64,000 nucleotides of DNA, from the NCBI GenBank assembly GCA_016209225.1, contig JACQWO010000051.1:53122-117121 (forward strand), written 5' to 3'. The position numbers were made by a program, and so were the translations under genes. This DNA is from Desulfobacterales bacterium (GTDB lineage: Bacteria; Desulfobacterota; UBA8473). Below, piece after piece: positions 53,201 to 63,011 of the stretch. The notes beneath the pieces are model-generated. The model saw nothing but the letters and a program-made list of their open reading frames with translations. It ran no database searches and had not been told where the DNA came from. How positions within the stretch are numbered: position 1 is the stretch's first letter; each line of letters starts with the position of its first letter.

Positions 53201-54372
53201 ATGCTATTGAACTGCTCGATATAATAAACACGGGTGAGACAAGCCGGGTGCAGTTTAAGGAGAAAATGCCGCACCGGGATTCAATCGCGGCTGAAATGGT
53301 GGCTTTTTCCAATACAATGGGTGGAATAATTCTGTTTGGCGTCAAAGATAAAACCGGTGAAATAGCAGGGCTTTCTTATGAAGAAATCCATAGTTACAGC
53401 CAGAACATAGGTAATTATGCTACCGGAAATATTGTTCCCGGTATCTATATAAAGACAGAAGTTGTAACTGTCGATTATAGTGGAGAGAAAAAGATACTTG
53501 TCGTTTATGTTGATGAGGGGATAAACAAACCATACAAGGATAAAAACGGAGATATTTGGGTTAAGCAGGGTTCTGATAAACGGAGAGTTACCGATAATTC
53601 GGAGATACTTCGCCTTTACCAGCAAGGCAGCCATTTACTGGCTGATGAAATGGAAGTATATGATACTTCAGTTGATGATATCAATGAAAAATTATTCCGG
53701 GAATATTTTAAAAAGGAATTTCATTCTTCCATTGAAGAAAAAGGGCTTACTTTTGAAAAAGCGTTGAAAGCTAAAAAAGTATTGCGTAATGAAAAATTGA
53801 CGTTGGCTGGATTATTGTTTTTTGGAAATAATCCGCAAAATATAAAACCGGCTTTTTGTGTTAAAGCCGTTTCATTTTTTGGAAATTCCATTTCGGGAAA
53901 AGATTATAGAAACAAACCGCAGGATTTGGAAGGAACAATACCTGATTTATTTGACAAAGGGATTAAATTTATTGAATCAAATTTACGGCATATCCAAAAA
54001 AAACAGAATTTCAATTCTATCGGGATTCTGGAAATATCAAGAGACGCTCTTGTCGAGCTTTTCGTAAATGCTTTAGTGCACAGGGATTATTTTAAAAATG
54101 CTCCTATCCGTATATTGATATTTGATAGCAGAGTAGAAATTATAAGTCCAGGAAAATTACCAAATGGCCTCACTGTTGAAGAAGCAATATTTGGTAATCC
54201 GGTAATTAGAAACCCTCAACTTGTGAAATTTAGTTTTCATACACTTCCTTTCAGTGGTATTGGGACTGGTTTAACTCGGGCATTGGAGGAGCAGCCCGAC
54301 ATTGAGTTCATTAATGACACAGAAGGTGAACAATTTATAGTTACAATACCAAGGCCGGAGACAAATAATTGA
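53197..54372 (+). CDS. AlbA_2/Schlafen-type ATP-binding protein
   Basis: 391 residues from ATG 53197, which overlaps the trlF stop as ATGA (ATG 53182 is the alternative). An AlbA_2 domain lies at about 10-125 (RVQFKEKMPHRDSIAAEMVA, NTMGGIILFGVKD). The C-terminal GHKL-like ATPase part includes ALVELFVNALVHRDY near 290 and PFSGIGTGLTRALEE near 355. Families of this type are common in phage-defence islands and in regulators. Within this operon it is likely a partner of TrlF or Mod/Res; this is inferred. Confidence 0.8.
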   Translation: MNAIELLDIINTGETSRVQFKEKMPHRDSIAAEMVAFSNTMGGIILFGVKDKTGEIAGLSYEEIHSYSQNIGNYATGNIVPGIYIKTEVVTVDYSGEKKILVVYVDEGINKPYKDKNGDIWVKQGSDKRRVTDNSEILRLYQQGSHLLADEMEVYDTSVDDINEKLFREYFKKEFHSSIEEKGLTFEKALKAKKVLRNEKLTLAGLLFFGNNPQNIKPAFCVKAVSFFGNSISGKDYRNKPQDLEGTIPDLFDKGIKFIESNLRHIQKKQNFNSIGILEISRDALVELFVNALVHRDYFKNAPIRILIFDSRVEIISPGKLPNGLTVEEAIFGNPVIRNPQLVKFSFHTLPFSGIGTGLTRALEEQPDIEFINDTEGEQFIVTIPRPETNN

Positions 54373-56993
54373 AGCTCCACTTCGACCCGAACCAGCAATT
54401 CCAGCTCGACGCAATTAATTCAATAATCGGAATATTCGAAGGCCAGCCGTTAAACCGCGGTGATTTTGATTTTTCCATCACCCATGCAAGCTATCTCTTT
54501 CAGGAAGGCGGCATCGGCAACCGCTTGACGCTCGGCGAAGAACAGATTCTTGAAAATGTAAAAGCGATTCAAGAAAGAAACGAACTTGTTGTTTCGACAA
54601 AACTGGACGGCATGAATTTTTCCGTTGAGATGGAAACAGGCACGGGCAAGACTTATGTGTATCTACGCACCATCCACGAATTGAATAAAAAATGCGGGTT
54701 TAAAAAATTTGTCATAGTCGTTCCCTCCATTGCCATCCGTGAGGGCGTGTTAAAGAATCTTGAAATCACCTTTGAGCATTTCCAGAACCTTTATGACAGA
54801 ACCCCTGTTAATTTTGCAGTGTACGACTCCAGACGGGTTTCCAATTTAAGGAATTTTGCCGTCAGCAACACCATTCAGATTCTTGTCATCAATATCGATT
54901 CCTTTGCCAAGGATGAGAACATCATCAACAAGCCCAATGACAAACTGACCGGCAAAAGGCCGGTTGAATTTATTCAGGCGACGTGTCCGATCGTGATCGT
55001 GGATGAACCGCAGAACATGGAAACCGAGATAAGAAGAAACGCGATTGCAAATCTGAACTCGCTTTGCACCCTGCGCTATTCGGCCACTCATACCAGCCGC
55101 TATAATATGGTTTACAGTCTTGACCCTGTAAAAGCCTACGATCTGGGTCTGGTCAAACAGATTGAAGTGGATTCAATCGTTACGGAAAATGATTTTAATG
55201 AGGCGTTTGTCCGCCTTGAAAAGCTAATCGCCGCGAAAACAAAAACATCCGCGAAAATAAAAATCGATGTAAATACAAAGGACAGTGTCAAGCGAAAGAC
55301 CGTTACCGCGAAAATTGGCGATGATTTATACGATTTGTCCAACAAACGGGAAATATACAAAAACGGTTATATAATAAATGGCATTGATGTGGCTGACGGT
55401 TTTATTGAGCTTTCAAACGGCGAAACCGTGTTTGCCGGGGATACATTGGGCGGTCTTTCGGATGAGGTTATGAAAGTCCAGATAAAAAAGACCGTAGAGG
55501 AACATTTCTCAAAGGAAAGAAGATTTAAAGATAAAGGGATAAAGGTACTTTCACTTTTCTTTATCGACAGGGTGGCAAACTATCGCGCTTATGACGCGGA
55601 CGGTAATCCGGTTAAAGGTAAGTTTGCTCTCTGGTTTGAGGATATTTATAGAGAAGTTTCCGGCAAAGACTCTTATAAAGGCCTGATTCCTTTTGAAACG
55701 CATGAAATTCATAACGGCTATTTTTCACAGGATAAAAAAGGCAAATGGAGTGATACAAAGGGTAATACACTGGCGGATGACGATACGTTTAGACTGATTA
55801 TGAAGGATAAAGAACGGCTTCTGGACGTCAATGAGCCCTTACGTTTTATTTTCAGTCATTCAGCTTTGCGGGAAGGCTGGGACAACCCCAATGTTTTTCA
55901 GATTTGCACCTTGAACGAGACGCACTCAGAGCTGAAAAAACGGCAGGAAATCGGGAGGGGATTGCGGCTTTCCGTAAATCAGGAAGGCTTTCGCATACAG
56001 GATAACAATATTAACCGTCTGACAGTTATCGCGAATGAGGCCTATGAAGATTTTGCCAGACAACTTCAAACGGAAATTGAAGAGGATTGCGGAGTATCCT
56101 TTAAAGGCAGAATCAAAAACAAGCAGGAACGAGCGACTGTCAAATATCGCAAAGGATTTGAACTGGATGAGAAATTCAAGGAGATTTGGGACAAGATAAA
56201 ACATCAGACAACCTATAAAGTTGATTATGATACGTCCGATCTCATTAGAAAGGCATCAAAAGCGCTCAACCAAATGCCTGAAATAAAAAAAGCCGTGATT
56301 AAAGCGACAAAAACGGCCATCAAGTTTGACGATGCCGGTATTGTGGCCGATATAAAAACATCATATGTCACAGCGTTTGACGGGGTTTTCGGAATACCCG
56401 ATGTGCTTTTTTACATTCAGGAAAGAACGGGACTCACCCGTTCAACAATTCTTGAAATTCTATTAAAATCAGGCAGAACCGGCGACGTAATGATCAATCC
56501 TCAGCTATTCCTCGATAATGCCGTTTCGGCTGTTAACGATGTATTAATCGATCTGATGATTGACGGGATTAAATACGAGAAAATAGGCGCAAAAGAATAT
56601 GAGATGCGGTTATTTGAAGAATATGATATTCATGTGAACGACTTGACTTTTACTATATCAAAACAAGATAAGACCATTTACAGTAATCTTGTGCCACTTG
56701 ATTCTAACGTGGAATATGATTTTGCCGGAGAATGCGAAACCCGCGATGATATAGAATATTATTTCAAGCTACCTTCCTGGTTTAAAATCCAAACGCCCAT
56801 CGGGACTTATAATCCCGACTGGGCTTTGACAAAAAAGAATGAAAGAACCGTTTACTTTGTTGCCGAGACAAAATCGGCAGGGCAGGAATTAAAAACAAGC
56901 GAGAGAAGAAAAATAAAGTGCGGTCATGCGCATTTTAACGAGTTTGAAGATGTAGAATACAGACAGGTTTCAACAGTGGGAGAATTGAATTAA
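54369..56993 (+). CDS. res: Type III restriction endonuclease subunit (Res)
   Basis: 874 residues, starting with TTG that overlaps the preceding stop. Superfamily 2 helicase motifs are METGTGKTYV (Walker A, near 87-96), IVDEPQNME (DEPQ box, near 207-216), HSALREGWDNPNVFQ and QEIGRGLRLS near 525. The C-terminal nuclease has the PD...ExK set as NPDWAL (near 815) and VAETKSAG (near 832). Res translocates along DNA and cuts only together with Mod. More GC-rich than the two genes before it. Confidence 0.95.
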   Translation: MKLHFDPNQQFQLDAINSIIGIFEGQPLNRGDFDFSITHASYLFQEGGIGNRLTLGEEQILENVKAIQERNELVVSTKLDGMNFSVEMETGTGKTYVYLRTIHELNKKCGFKKFVIVVPSIAIREGVLKNLEITFEHFQNLYDRTPVNFAVYDSRRVSNLRNFAVSNTIQILVINIDSFAKDENIINKPNDKLTGKRPVEFIQATCPIVIVDEPQNMETEIRRNAIANLNSLCTLRYSATHTSRYNMVYSLDPVKAYDLGLVKQIEVDSIVTENDFNEAFVRLEKLIAAKTKTSAKIKIDVNTKDSVKRKTVTAKIGDDLYDLSNKREIYKNGYIINGIDVADGFIELSNGETVFAGDTLGGLSDEVMKVQIKKTVEEHFSKERRFKDKGIKVLSLFFIDRVANYRAYDADGNPVKGKFALWFEDIYREVSGKDSYKGLIPFETHEIHNGYFSQDKKGKWSDTKGNTLADDDTFRLIMKDKERLLDVNEPLRFIFSHSALREGWDNPNVFQICTLNETHSELKKRQEIGRGLRLSVNQEGFRIQDNNINRLTVIANEAYEDFARQLQTEIEEDCGVSFKGRIKNKQERATVKYRKGFELDEKFKEIWDKIKHQTTYKVDYDTSDLIRKASKALNQMPEIKKAVIKATKTAIKFDDAGIVADIKTSYVTAFDGVFGIPDVLFYIQERTGLTRSTILEILLKSGRTGDVMINPQLFLDNAVSAVNDVLIDLMIDGIKYEKIGAKEYEMRLFEEYDIHVNDLTFTISKQDKTIYSNLVPLDSNVEYDFAGECETRDDIEYYFKLPSWFKIQTPIGTYNPDWALTKKNERTVYFVAETKSAGQELKTSERRKIKCGHAHFNEFEDVEYRQVSTVGELN

Positions 56994-57057
56994 AACCGAT
57001 TTCGCACTTCGTGTGCCCCTGTGGGAAAGCAGGTAAGTTGATGTCTTGGTGAATGAA

Positions 57058-57735
57058 ATGGTAAATGAGAAGGAAAACTATTCTGCATTAAATAAGCTGG
57101 TTATGGATTTAGGGGGATCGCTGTTTGGGGTTGCCGACATCAGAGACTTAAAAAACAGTTTCGTTGACCTCCCCCGCCAACAGGTTGAAGGGTTGGATTA
57201 TGGTATCTCTGTGGGGGTAAGATTGTCAGAGAGAGTCATAGAGGGGATAGAAGATAGACCTACCCATCTCTACTTTCATCACTACAGGCAGTTGAATAAT
57301 CTCCTGGATCAGATAGCCGTTAAGCTAACCGGACATATACAAAAGGATGGATGGGATGTTATGCCCATAGCAGCTTCCCAAATTATCGATTGGGAGAATC
57401 AAAGGGCTCACCTTTCTCACAAGAGGATTGCAGTCCAGGCAGGTCTGGGCTTCCTGGGCAGGAATAATCTGTTGGTTAATCCAAAATTTGGCTCCCGGGT
57501 CAGGCTGGTCACCTTACTCACCAACATCCCTCTATTGGTTGACGTTCCCTTGAACCGAGATTGCGGTAATTGCCGGGAATGCATCCCCGTCTGTCCTGTT
57601 GGGGCCATCAAGGAGAGACAGGAAGATTTTGATCATCTGGGTTGTTTTGAGAAGCTGAGGGGTTTTAGGAAGGAGTGTAATATAGGCCAGTATATCTGTG
57701 GGGTGTGTATTAATGCCTGTTCAGGGATGGAATAA
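57058..57735 (+). CDS. QueG-like 4Fe-4S protein, short form
   Basis: About 225 residues from ATG 57058. It has two iron-sulfur motifs (CGNCRECIPVCPVGAIK and CGVCINACSG) and an N-terminal region (GLDYGISVGVRLSERVIEG) resembling epoxyqueuosine reductase. It is much shorter than QueG and ends soon after the second cluster. It may be a different reductase of this class. TTG 57046 is an alternative start; no strong ribosome site. Confidence 0.65.
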   Translation: MVNEKENYSALNKLVMDLGGSLFGVADIRDLKNSFVDLPRQQVEGLDYGISVGVRLSERVIEGIEDRPTHLYFHHYRQLNNLLDQIAVKLTGHIQKDGWDVMPIAASQIIDWENQRAHLSHKRIAVQAGLGFLGRNNLLVNPKFGSRVRLVTLLTNIPLLVDVPLNRDCGNCRECIPVCPVGAIKERQEDFDHLGCFEKLRGFRKECNIGQYICGVCINACSGME

Positions 57736-57740
57736 GAAGG

Positions 57741-57878
57741 AGGGAGCATAACCCGGTATTTGAGATCGAGGGTGACTATACTGATTTTGGGGTTTGCGAG
57801 ACCTATCGCTTACCGAAGCCCCAAGATATCATAAGAATGGTATTAGATCAATTGAGGCATTTTAAAAACGGTTCATAG
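57741..57878 (+). pseudogene. Possible C-terminal gene remnant
   Basis: In this frame the bases read HNPVFEIEGDYTDFGVCETY and RLPKPQDIIRMVLDQLRHF before a stop inside the heptamer hairpin. There is no start codon, but the amphipathic and proline spacing looks like real protein end. I do not recognise the family. It could be an extension of the iron-sulfur gene lost by frameshift. Confidence 0.4.
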
Positions 57879-57921
57879 TTCAATGTTCACGGTTTAACGG
57901 TGAATGGCGAACGGTGAACGA
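57870..57921. repeat. GTGAACG heptamer inverted repeat
   Basis: The left arm, reversed, reads ACCGTGAACATTGAACTATG and the right arm ACGGTGAATGGCGAACGGTG. Both are built from GTGAAC-type 7-base units in inverted orientation. It lies upstream of hsp20. Confidence 0.75.
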
Positions 57922-57963
57922 TTTAATGATCCTGCTCATGTTCGCTCCAAAGGAAATTTTTCC

Positions 57964-57988
57964 TGTCTGCCTGCAGGCAGACATTTTT
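57964..57988 (+). terminator. Perfect palindrome plus T run upstream of hsp20
   Basis: TGTCTGCCTGCAGGCAGACA folds as an 8-bp stem with a 4-base loop and is followed by TTTTT. It looks like an intrinsic terminator for transcription from the left, though it could also act as an operator for the heat-shock gene, which starts 36 bases later. Confidence 0.6.
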
Positions 57989-58018
57989 AAGGACAACCCA
58001 TTAAGGAGAGATGATAAG

Positions 58019-58462
58019 ATGCATTCCAACAGTTTGTTAGATCAGATAAGAAAAATCAATTTGGAGATGGAACACCATTTCTATCGCTTGTTCAGCCCTA
58101 ACCATCCCCTCCAATCCTTGCCTGAAGAGAGGTGGAGGCCATACACAGATGTCTATGAGACAAAGGATGCGGTGGTGATTAAAATGGAGCTGGCAGGGGT
58201 TAAGAAAGAAGACCTCTCAGTTAAGCTCTATGATAATCGGCTGACAATTAGAGGGGACAGAAAGGATTCTGCTCATGTTGAGAAGAGGATATATCACCAG
58301 GTGGAGATCAATTATAGTGAATTTGAAAGGGCTATAATACTGCCTGAAACAGTGAGGGAACAGGCTATAAAGGCCGAGTATAAGGACGGCTTTTTGAGCA
58401 TAACTATCTTAAAAGAGCCTGCTCATGCTGTAGATAAGACACTGGAAATAAAAGTGGAATAA
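58019..58462 (+). CDS. Hsp20/alpha-crystallin family small heat-shock protein
   Basis: 147 residues from ATG 58019, which has AAGGAGAG ten bases upstream (the listed 57914 start is not supported). The alpha-crystallin domain spans about 45-140, with YETKDAVVIKMELAGVKKED, LTIRGDRK and YSEFERAIILPETV. It holds unfolded proteins for refolding. It lies 10 bases before lon, so heat-shock control of both is plausible. Confidence 0.9.
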   Translation: MHSNSLLDQIRKINLEMEHHFYRLFSPNHPLQSLPEERWRPYTDVYETKDAVVIKMELAGVKKEDLSVKLYDNRLTIRGDRKDSAHVEKRIYHQVEINYSEFERAIILPETVREQAIKAEYKDGFLSITILKEPAHAVDKTLEIKVE

Positions 58463-58472
58463 GGGGGAGAAT

Positions 58473-60878
58473 ATGGATTCAGAATTGAAAGATACTGCTT
58501 CAGAAGAAGCAAAGATCACGGATAAATTAGAAGGCTACGATATACCCAAAGAGTTGTCCATTATCCCTATTAATGATATGGTTATTTATCCCCACACCCT
58601 GGTCCCCCTTGCCATAACGGATAAGAAGGGATATGATGCTGTGGATTATGCCATGTCACAGAATAGAATGGTAGGCGCCATTGCCATAAAGTCTAAAGGA
58701 AAAGCAGAGGTATCTGAAGAAGACCTCTATGAGATAGGGTCGATTATGGTTATTCACAAGATGTTAAAGATGCCCGATGGCAGTATGAGACTTATAATAC
58801 AAGGTTTAGCCAAGATACGGGTAACTGAATACATTCAGAAAGACCCATTCTATAAGGCTAAAATAGAGGTTATGCCGGAAAAGGAAGAAATTACCGAAAG
58901 GACAGAGGCATTGATGAGGACCATATCCGGGCAATACCATAAGATGGTCGAGCTGGTTCCTTACATGCCGGACGAGCTTCAGGCAGCCGTCATGAACATT
59001 GAAGAACCTATAAAACTTGCTTATTTCATAGCAACTATGGTCAGGATGAAATTAGAGGAGAGGCAGGAGATACTGGAAGCAGAGAAGATAGAGGATAAAC
59101 TCAGCAAGGTTTTATCCGTATTAAACCGGGAGCTTGAGCTCTTAGAGTTAGGGGGCAAGATACAGTCTCAGGTGCAAAGCGAGATGAGTAAGACACAGAG
59201 AGAATACTATCTCAGAGAGCAGTTGAAGGCTATTCAGCAGGAATTAGGGGAGACTGACGAGAGACAGGAAGAGATAAAAGAGCTTCGAGCTAAAATAGAG
59301 GCAGCCAACCTGCCGGATTACGTATTGAAAGAGGTAGATAAGGAATTAAAGCGGTTTGAGAGATTGCCTCCTGCATCAGCGGAATACACTGTTATCAGGA
59401 CATATCTTGACTGGCTTATCGAAATTCCATGGAACAGAGGAACAGAGGACAACCTCGATCTGGTAAAGGCTAAAAAAGTTTTAGAGGCAGACCACTATGA
59501 TCTCAAGGAAGTCAAGGAAAGGATTGTAGAATACCTTGCTGTAAGGAAATTAAAGGATGACATGAAGGGTCCTATCCTTTGCTTTGTAGGACCTCCAGGC
59601 GTAGGTAAGACTTCCTTGGGACAATCCATAGCCAGAGCATTGGGGAGAAAATTTATCCGCATGTCATTAGGAGGAATACGGGACGAAGCTGAGATTAGAG
59701 GCCACCGACGAACCTATGTGGGCGCTATGCCAGGGCGCATAATCCAGAGCATAAGACGGGTTGAATCAAACAATCCTGTATTTATGCTGGATGAGATAGA
59801 TAAGGTGGGTACCGATTTTCGAGGGGATCCTTCCTCTGCCCTTTTGGAGGTTTTAGATCCGGAACAGAACAGCTCATTTAGTGACCATTATATTGACCTG
59901 CCCTTTGATTTATCGAAGACCATGTTTATAACCACGGCCAATGTATTGGAGACTATTCAACCGGCGCTCAGGGATCGTATGGAGGTTCTCAGGTTGTCAG
60001 GATACACTGAAGAGGAAAAGATCGGTATCGCAGAAAAGTACCTCATACCCAAACAGTTAGAAGAACATGGTTTAAACACTGAGAATATTGAGTTTACCGA
60101 AGAGGCTGTACGAAAGGTTATTGCAAGCTATACAAGGGAGGCGGGGGTTAGAAATCTGGAGAGGCAGGTTGCCAGGATTTGTCGAAAGGTGGCCCATCAA
60201 GTGGCTATAGGAAAGAAGGAACTCACGACTGTCTTGCCGGAAAATCTATATGATTTCTTGGGCAACGAAAAGGTTTTTCCGGAGACGGCCATGAGAACAT
60301 CCTGTCCTGGAGTGGCTACTGGGTTGGCGTGGACAGAGGCAGGGGGAGACGTGCTCTTTGTGGAGGCCACGAAGATGCCTGGAAAGAAGGGCCTGTCTCT
60401 TACCGGGAATATGGGTGAGGTTATGCAGGAATCGGCAAAGGCTGCCCTGAGCTACATCCGTTCTCAGCCCCAAAAACTCAATATTGACCCTGAGTTCTTC
60501 GAAAAGTACGATCTTCATCTCCATGTGCCGGCTGGTGCAATCCCTAAAGACGGCCCTTCTGCCGGGATAACTATGGCTACGGCAATAGCTTCCATACTTA
60601 CTGAAAGGCCGGTCAGGAGTGATATAGCAATGACAGGGGAGATAACCTTAAGTGGTACAGTCTTGCCAATAGGGGGTGTCAAAGAAAAGGTATTGGCAGC
60701 TAAGCGAGCTGGAATAAAGACGGTAATACTGCCCCAGAGAAATAAGAATGATATAGGGGAAATCGATAAACGACTCAAGAAAGGCATGAAATTTGTCTTT
60801 GTGGAGAATATTGACAGAGTTCTAAAATTGGCTCTTACTGATAAATCGAAGAAGAAAACGAAAAAGTTAACGGTTTGA
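58473..60878 (+). CDS. lon: ATP-dependent protease Lon
   Basis: 801 residues: N-terminal LON domain (about 27-220), AAA+ module with Walker [10 protein letters not shown] near 372 and [10 protein letters not shown] (Walker B), and the serine-lysine protease domain with [14 protein letters not shown] (catalytic Ser near 695) and [12 protein letters not shown] (catalytic Lys near 738). It degrades damaged and regulatory proteins. GGGGGAG precedes the ATG. Confidence 0.95.
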   Translation: MDSELKDTASEEAKITDKLEGYDIPKELSIIPINDMVIYPHTLVPLAITDKKGYDAVDYAMSQNRMVGAIAIKSKGKAEVSEEDLYEIGSIMVIHKMLKMPDGSMRLIIQGLAKIRVTEYIQKDPFYKAKIEVMPEKEEITERTEALMRTISGQYHKMVELVPYMPDELQAAVMNIEEPIKLAYFIATMVRMKLEERQEILEAEKIEDKLSKVLSVLNRELELLELGGKIQSQVQSEMSKTQREYYLREQLKAIQQELGETDERQEEIKELRAKIEAANLPDYVLKEVDKELKRFERLPPASAEYTVIRTYLDWLIEIPWNRGTEDNLDLVKAKKVLEADHYDLKEVKERIVEYLAVRKLKDDMKGPILCFVGPPGVGKTSLGQSIARALGRKFIRMSLGGIRDEAEIRGHRRTYVGAMPGRIIQSIRRVESNNPVFMLDEIDKVGTDFRGDPSSALLEVLDPEQNSSFSDHYIDLPFDLSKTMFITTANVLETIQPALRDRMEVLRLSGYTEEEKIGIAEKYLIPKQLEEHGLNTENIEFTEEAVRKVIASYTREAGVRNLERQVARICRKVAHQVAIGKKELTTVLPENLYDFLGNEKVFPETAMRTSCPGVATGLAWTEAGGDVLFVEATKMPGKKGLSLTGNMGEVMQESAKAALSYIRSQPQKLNIDPEFFEKYDLHLHVPAGAIPKDGPSAGITMATAIASILTERPVRSDIAMTGEITLSGTVLPIGGVKEKVLAAKRAGIKTVILPQRNKNDIGEIDKRLKKGMKFVFVENIDRVLKLALTDKSKKKTKKLTV

Positions 60879-61561
60879 TGCGAGGCTTGGCTAGAAAAAC
60901 AAAGAAGAGGCACTCTGTGGATTTCAATACTGAACGTCAACGGATGGTTGAGAACCAGCTAAAAACAAGGGGTATAACCAATCTCAGAGTTTTGGAAGCA
61001 ATGCTAAAAGTTCCGAGACACAGTTTTGTGCCTCCGGAGTTGATATCATCTGCCTACCACGATGGTCCTCTGTCCATTGGAGAGGGGCAGACCATATCGC
61101 AACCGTATATGGTAGCCTTGATGACAGAGTGTTTGGAGTTAAAAGGAGAGGAAAAGGTTTTAGAGATAGGGACAGGGTCTGGATACCAGACAGCCATACT
61201 GGCCGAACTGGCAAAAGAAGTATATACCATAGAGATTCACAAATCTCTTTCGGGCAAAGCGAGGCAGCTTCTTACGGATTTGGGTTATAACAATATAGAA
61301 TTCGGGATTGGCGACGGGAGCAAAGGGTGGGAAGAAAAATCCCCCTTTGCTGGTATTATTGTAACGGCCGGATCGCCTGATATCCCCAGTAGTTTGCAAA
61401 ACCAATTAACGGATGGGGGGAGATTGGTGATACCTGTTGGTTCAAGGTTTCTCCAGACGCTCTACAGGATAACCAGAGTTGGGGATAGTTTTCATAAGGA
61501 AGAGTTTACCAGTTGTGTGTTTGTTCCTTTAGTTGGGGAACATGGGTGGAAAGGGGAGTAG
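60878..61561 (+). CDS. pcm: Protein-L-isoaspartate O-methyltransferase
   Basis: 227 residues from ATG 60878, whose A overlaps the lon stop. The family signatures are [15 protein letters not shown] and [20 protein letters not shown], then motif [19 protein letters not shown]. It methylates isoaspartyl sites to begin repair of damaged proteins, a natural neighbour of Lon and Hsp20. Confidence 0.95.
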   Translation: MRGLARKTKKRHSVDFNTERQRMVENQLKTRGITNLRVLEAMLKVPRHSFVPPELISSAYHDGPLSIGEGQTISQPYMVALMTECLELKGEEKVLEIGTGSGYQTAILAELAKEVYTIEIHKSLSGKARQLLTDLGYNNIEFGIGDGSKGWEEKSPFAGIIVTAGSPDIPSSLQNQLTDGGRLVIPVGSRFLQTLYRITRVGDSFHKEEFTSCVFVPLVGEHGWKGE

Positions 61562-61625
61562 GGGGAAAAGGTTTCTTTAGATATCGTACAGTAATGATAC
61601 TACACCCAATTCTCATAAGGATCGA

Positions 61626-61910
61626 ATGAAACTAATATTTGAATGGGATGAACTCAAAGCAATAGCAAGTCTCAAGAAACACAAAGTGAGCTTCGATGAA
61701 GGGAAAACAATTTTCAGTGACCCTTTTCTGCTTACATTTCCAGACAGTGACAATTCTGAAAACGAGGAACGCTATGTTAATATTGGTCTTTCTGCAAAAG
61801 GTGGTGTTCTGATTTTGATTCATACTGAGAGACGAGGTAAAATACGTATCATCAGTTGCAGGAAAGCTACGACACATGAAAGGAAATATTATGAAGAAGG
61901 CGGACTCTAA
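61626..61910 (+). CDS. BrnT-family toxin
   Basis: 94 residues: FEWDELKAIASLKKHKVSFDE at the start, ISCRKATTHERKYYE at the end, a common BrnT pattern. BrnT toxins are ribonucleases. The gene overlaps its partner by about 20 bases. Confidence 0.85.
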   Translation: MKLIFEWDELKAIASLKKHKVSFDEGKTIFSDPFLLTFPDSDNSENEERYVNIGLSAKGGVLILIHTERRGKIRIISCRKATTHERKYYEEGGL

Positions 61911-62196
61911 AAACCTATCAAAGATAGAGGATATGAGATCGGAATACGATTTCTCCAGCATGAAAGGGGCGGTGCGTGGAAAGTATTATAAGGCATACCG
62001 TGCAGGACATAAAGTTGAGATTCATAAAGCAGACGGTACTACTTCTGTTCAGTATTTCAGGCTGGAAGATGGGGCAGTTATGCTGGAGCCGGATGTAAGA
62101 CAATATTTCCCGAATTCTGAGTCAGTCAACAAAGCTCTCAGGTCGTTGATTGAAATTATTCCATCAAAGAAACGTGCGTCACATCATACAAAATGA
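61891..62196 (+). CDS. Probable BrnT partner antitoxin
   Basis: 101 residues from ATG 61891 (AAAGGAAA about 5 bases upstream). EYDFSSMKGAVRGKYYKAYR followed by VMLEPDVRQYFPNSESVNKA is a pattern seen in genes next to BrnT. It is not the typical ribbon-helix-helix BrnA, so I cannot be sure of the subtype. Confidence 0.7.
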   Translation: MKKADSKNLSKIEDMRSEYDFSSMKGAVRGKYYKAYRAGHKVEIHKADGTTSVQYFRLEDGAVMLEPDVRQYFPNSESVNKALRSLIEIIPSKKRASHHTK

Positions 62197-62239
62197 CAAC
62201 TGTCCTGCATTCCGATCGTATTCCTGCAACTTTGTGCCT

Positions 62240-63011
62240 ATGTGCCTTTCTTTGTTTGTGCCGAATAGTTACCTAATATCTTATATCAAGGCAAATTTGC
62301 TTGTTAATAAATGGTTAGCCGAAAAATATCACGACGTGGTGTTGTCTACAGAAAAGGATTTGTCGACCATGCTAAAAAAAGAACCATATGAATTTAGGAA
62401 CGATCAAGAGATAATCAAAGCTCTCCAAAATCAGCGGGCTTCATTGGAACATTGGTTCACCAGGAGTATCAGTGACCTGAGTCAGGTTGTTTGGGAATCT
62501 GTCAGTGGAAATACGTTCCGCGCCTTTGCTCACATGCCCCATAAACCATCAGTAATATTTCGTAACTGGGTCGAAGCCGAATTTTGCGACACAAATGATC
62601 TCATTAGTGTACTGAAAGACAACTCTCAGGAAAAATACGATGAATGGACAAATGAACTCGTGAATAGATTGGCATGTCACTGGAACCATATGATGGGACG
62701 CGCCATATTGTATGGAGCAAGCCGCAAATTGACTAACCTTGTGATTAAACATCTGATCTTGTGGCAAGATCTTTCTAAGAATGATAGACAAACAGCAACT
62801 GGCACATGTACCATTCGATAAGTATGCACTGGTAAGTATTAGGAAATGCTTAAATTGGGTATCGATACCCAAAAAGCCGTCAATGAGTTTCGTAAACTCA
62901 TTTGAACGTTACAAGAATCTACAGCAATATATTAGAGGGGTGACGGCAGAAGCGAAGATGCCACCAATTTATTTTGATATTCTCTCTTGGAACTTAACGC
63001 ATCCTAAGTAG
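62240..63011 (+). pseudogene. Unrecognised gene, frameshifted and cut by the IS end
   Basis: Two frames join into one protein: NLLVNKWLAEKYHDVVLSTE to SKNDRQ in the first, then QLAHVPFDKYALVSIRKCL to the end in the second. An extra A in the AAA of about 62785-62800 would explain the change. The stop TAG (63009-63011) is formed by the first bases of the IS terminal repeat, so the original gene was probably longer. The start is uncertain. I do not recognise the family. Confidence 0.55.
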
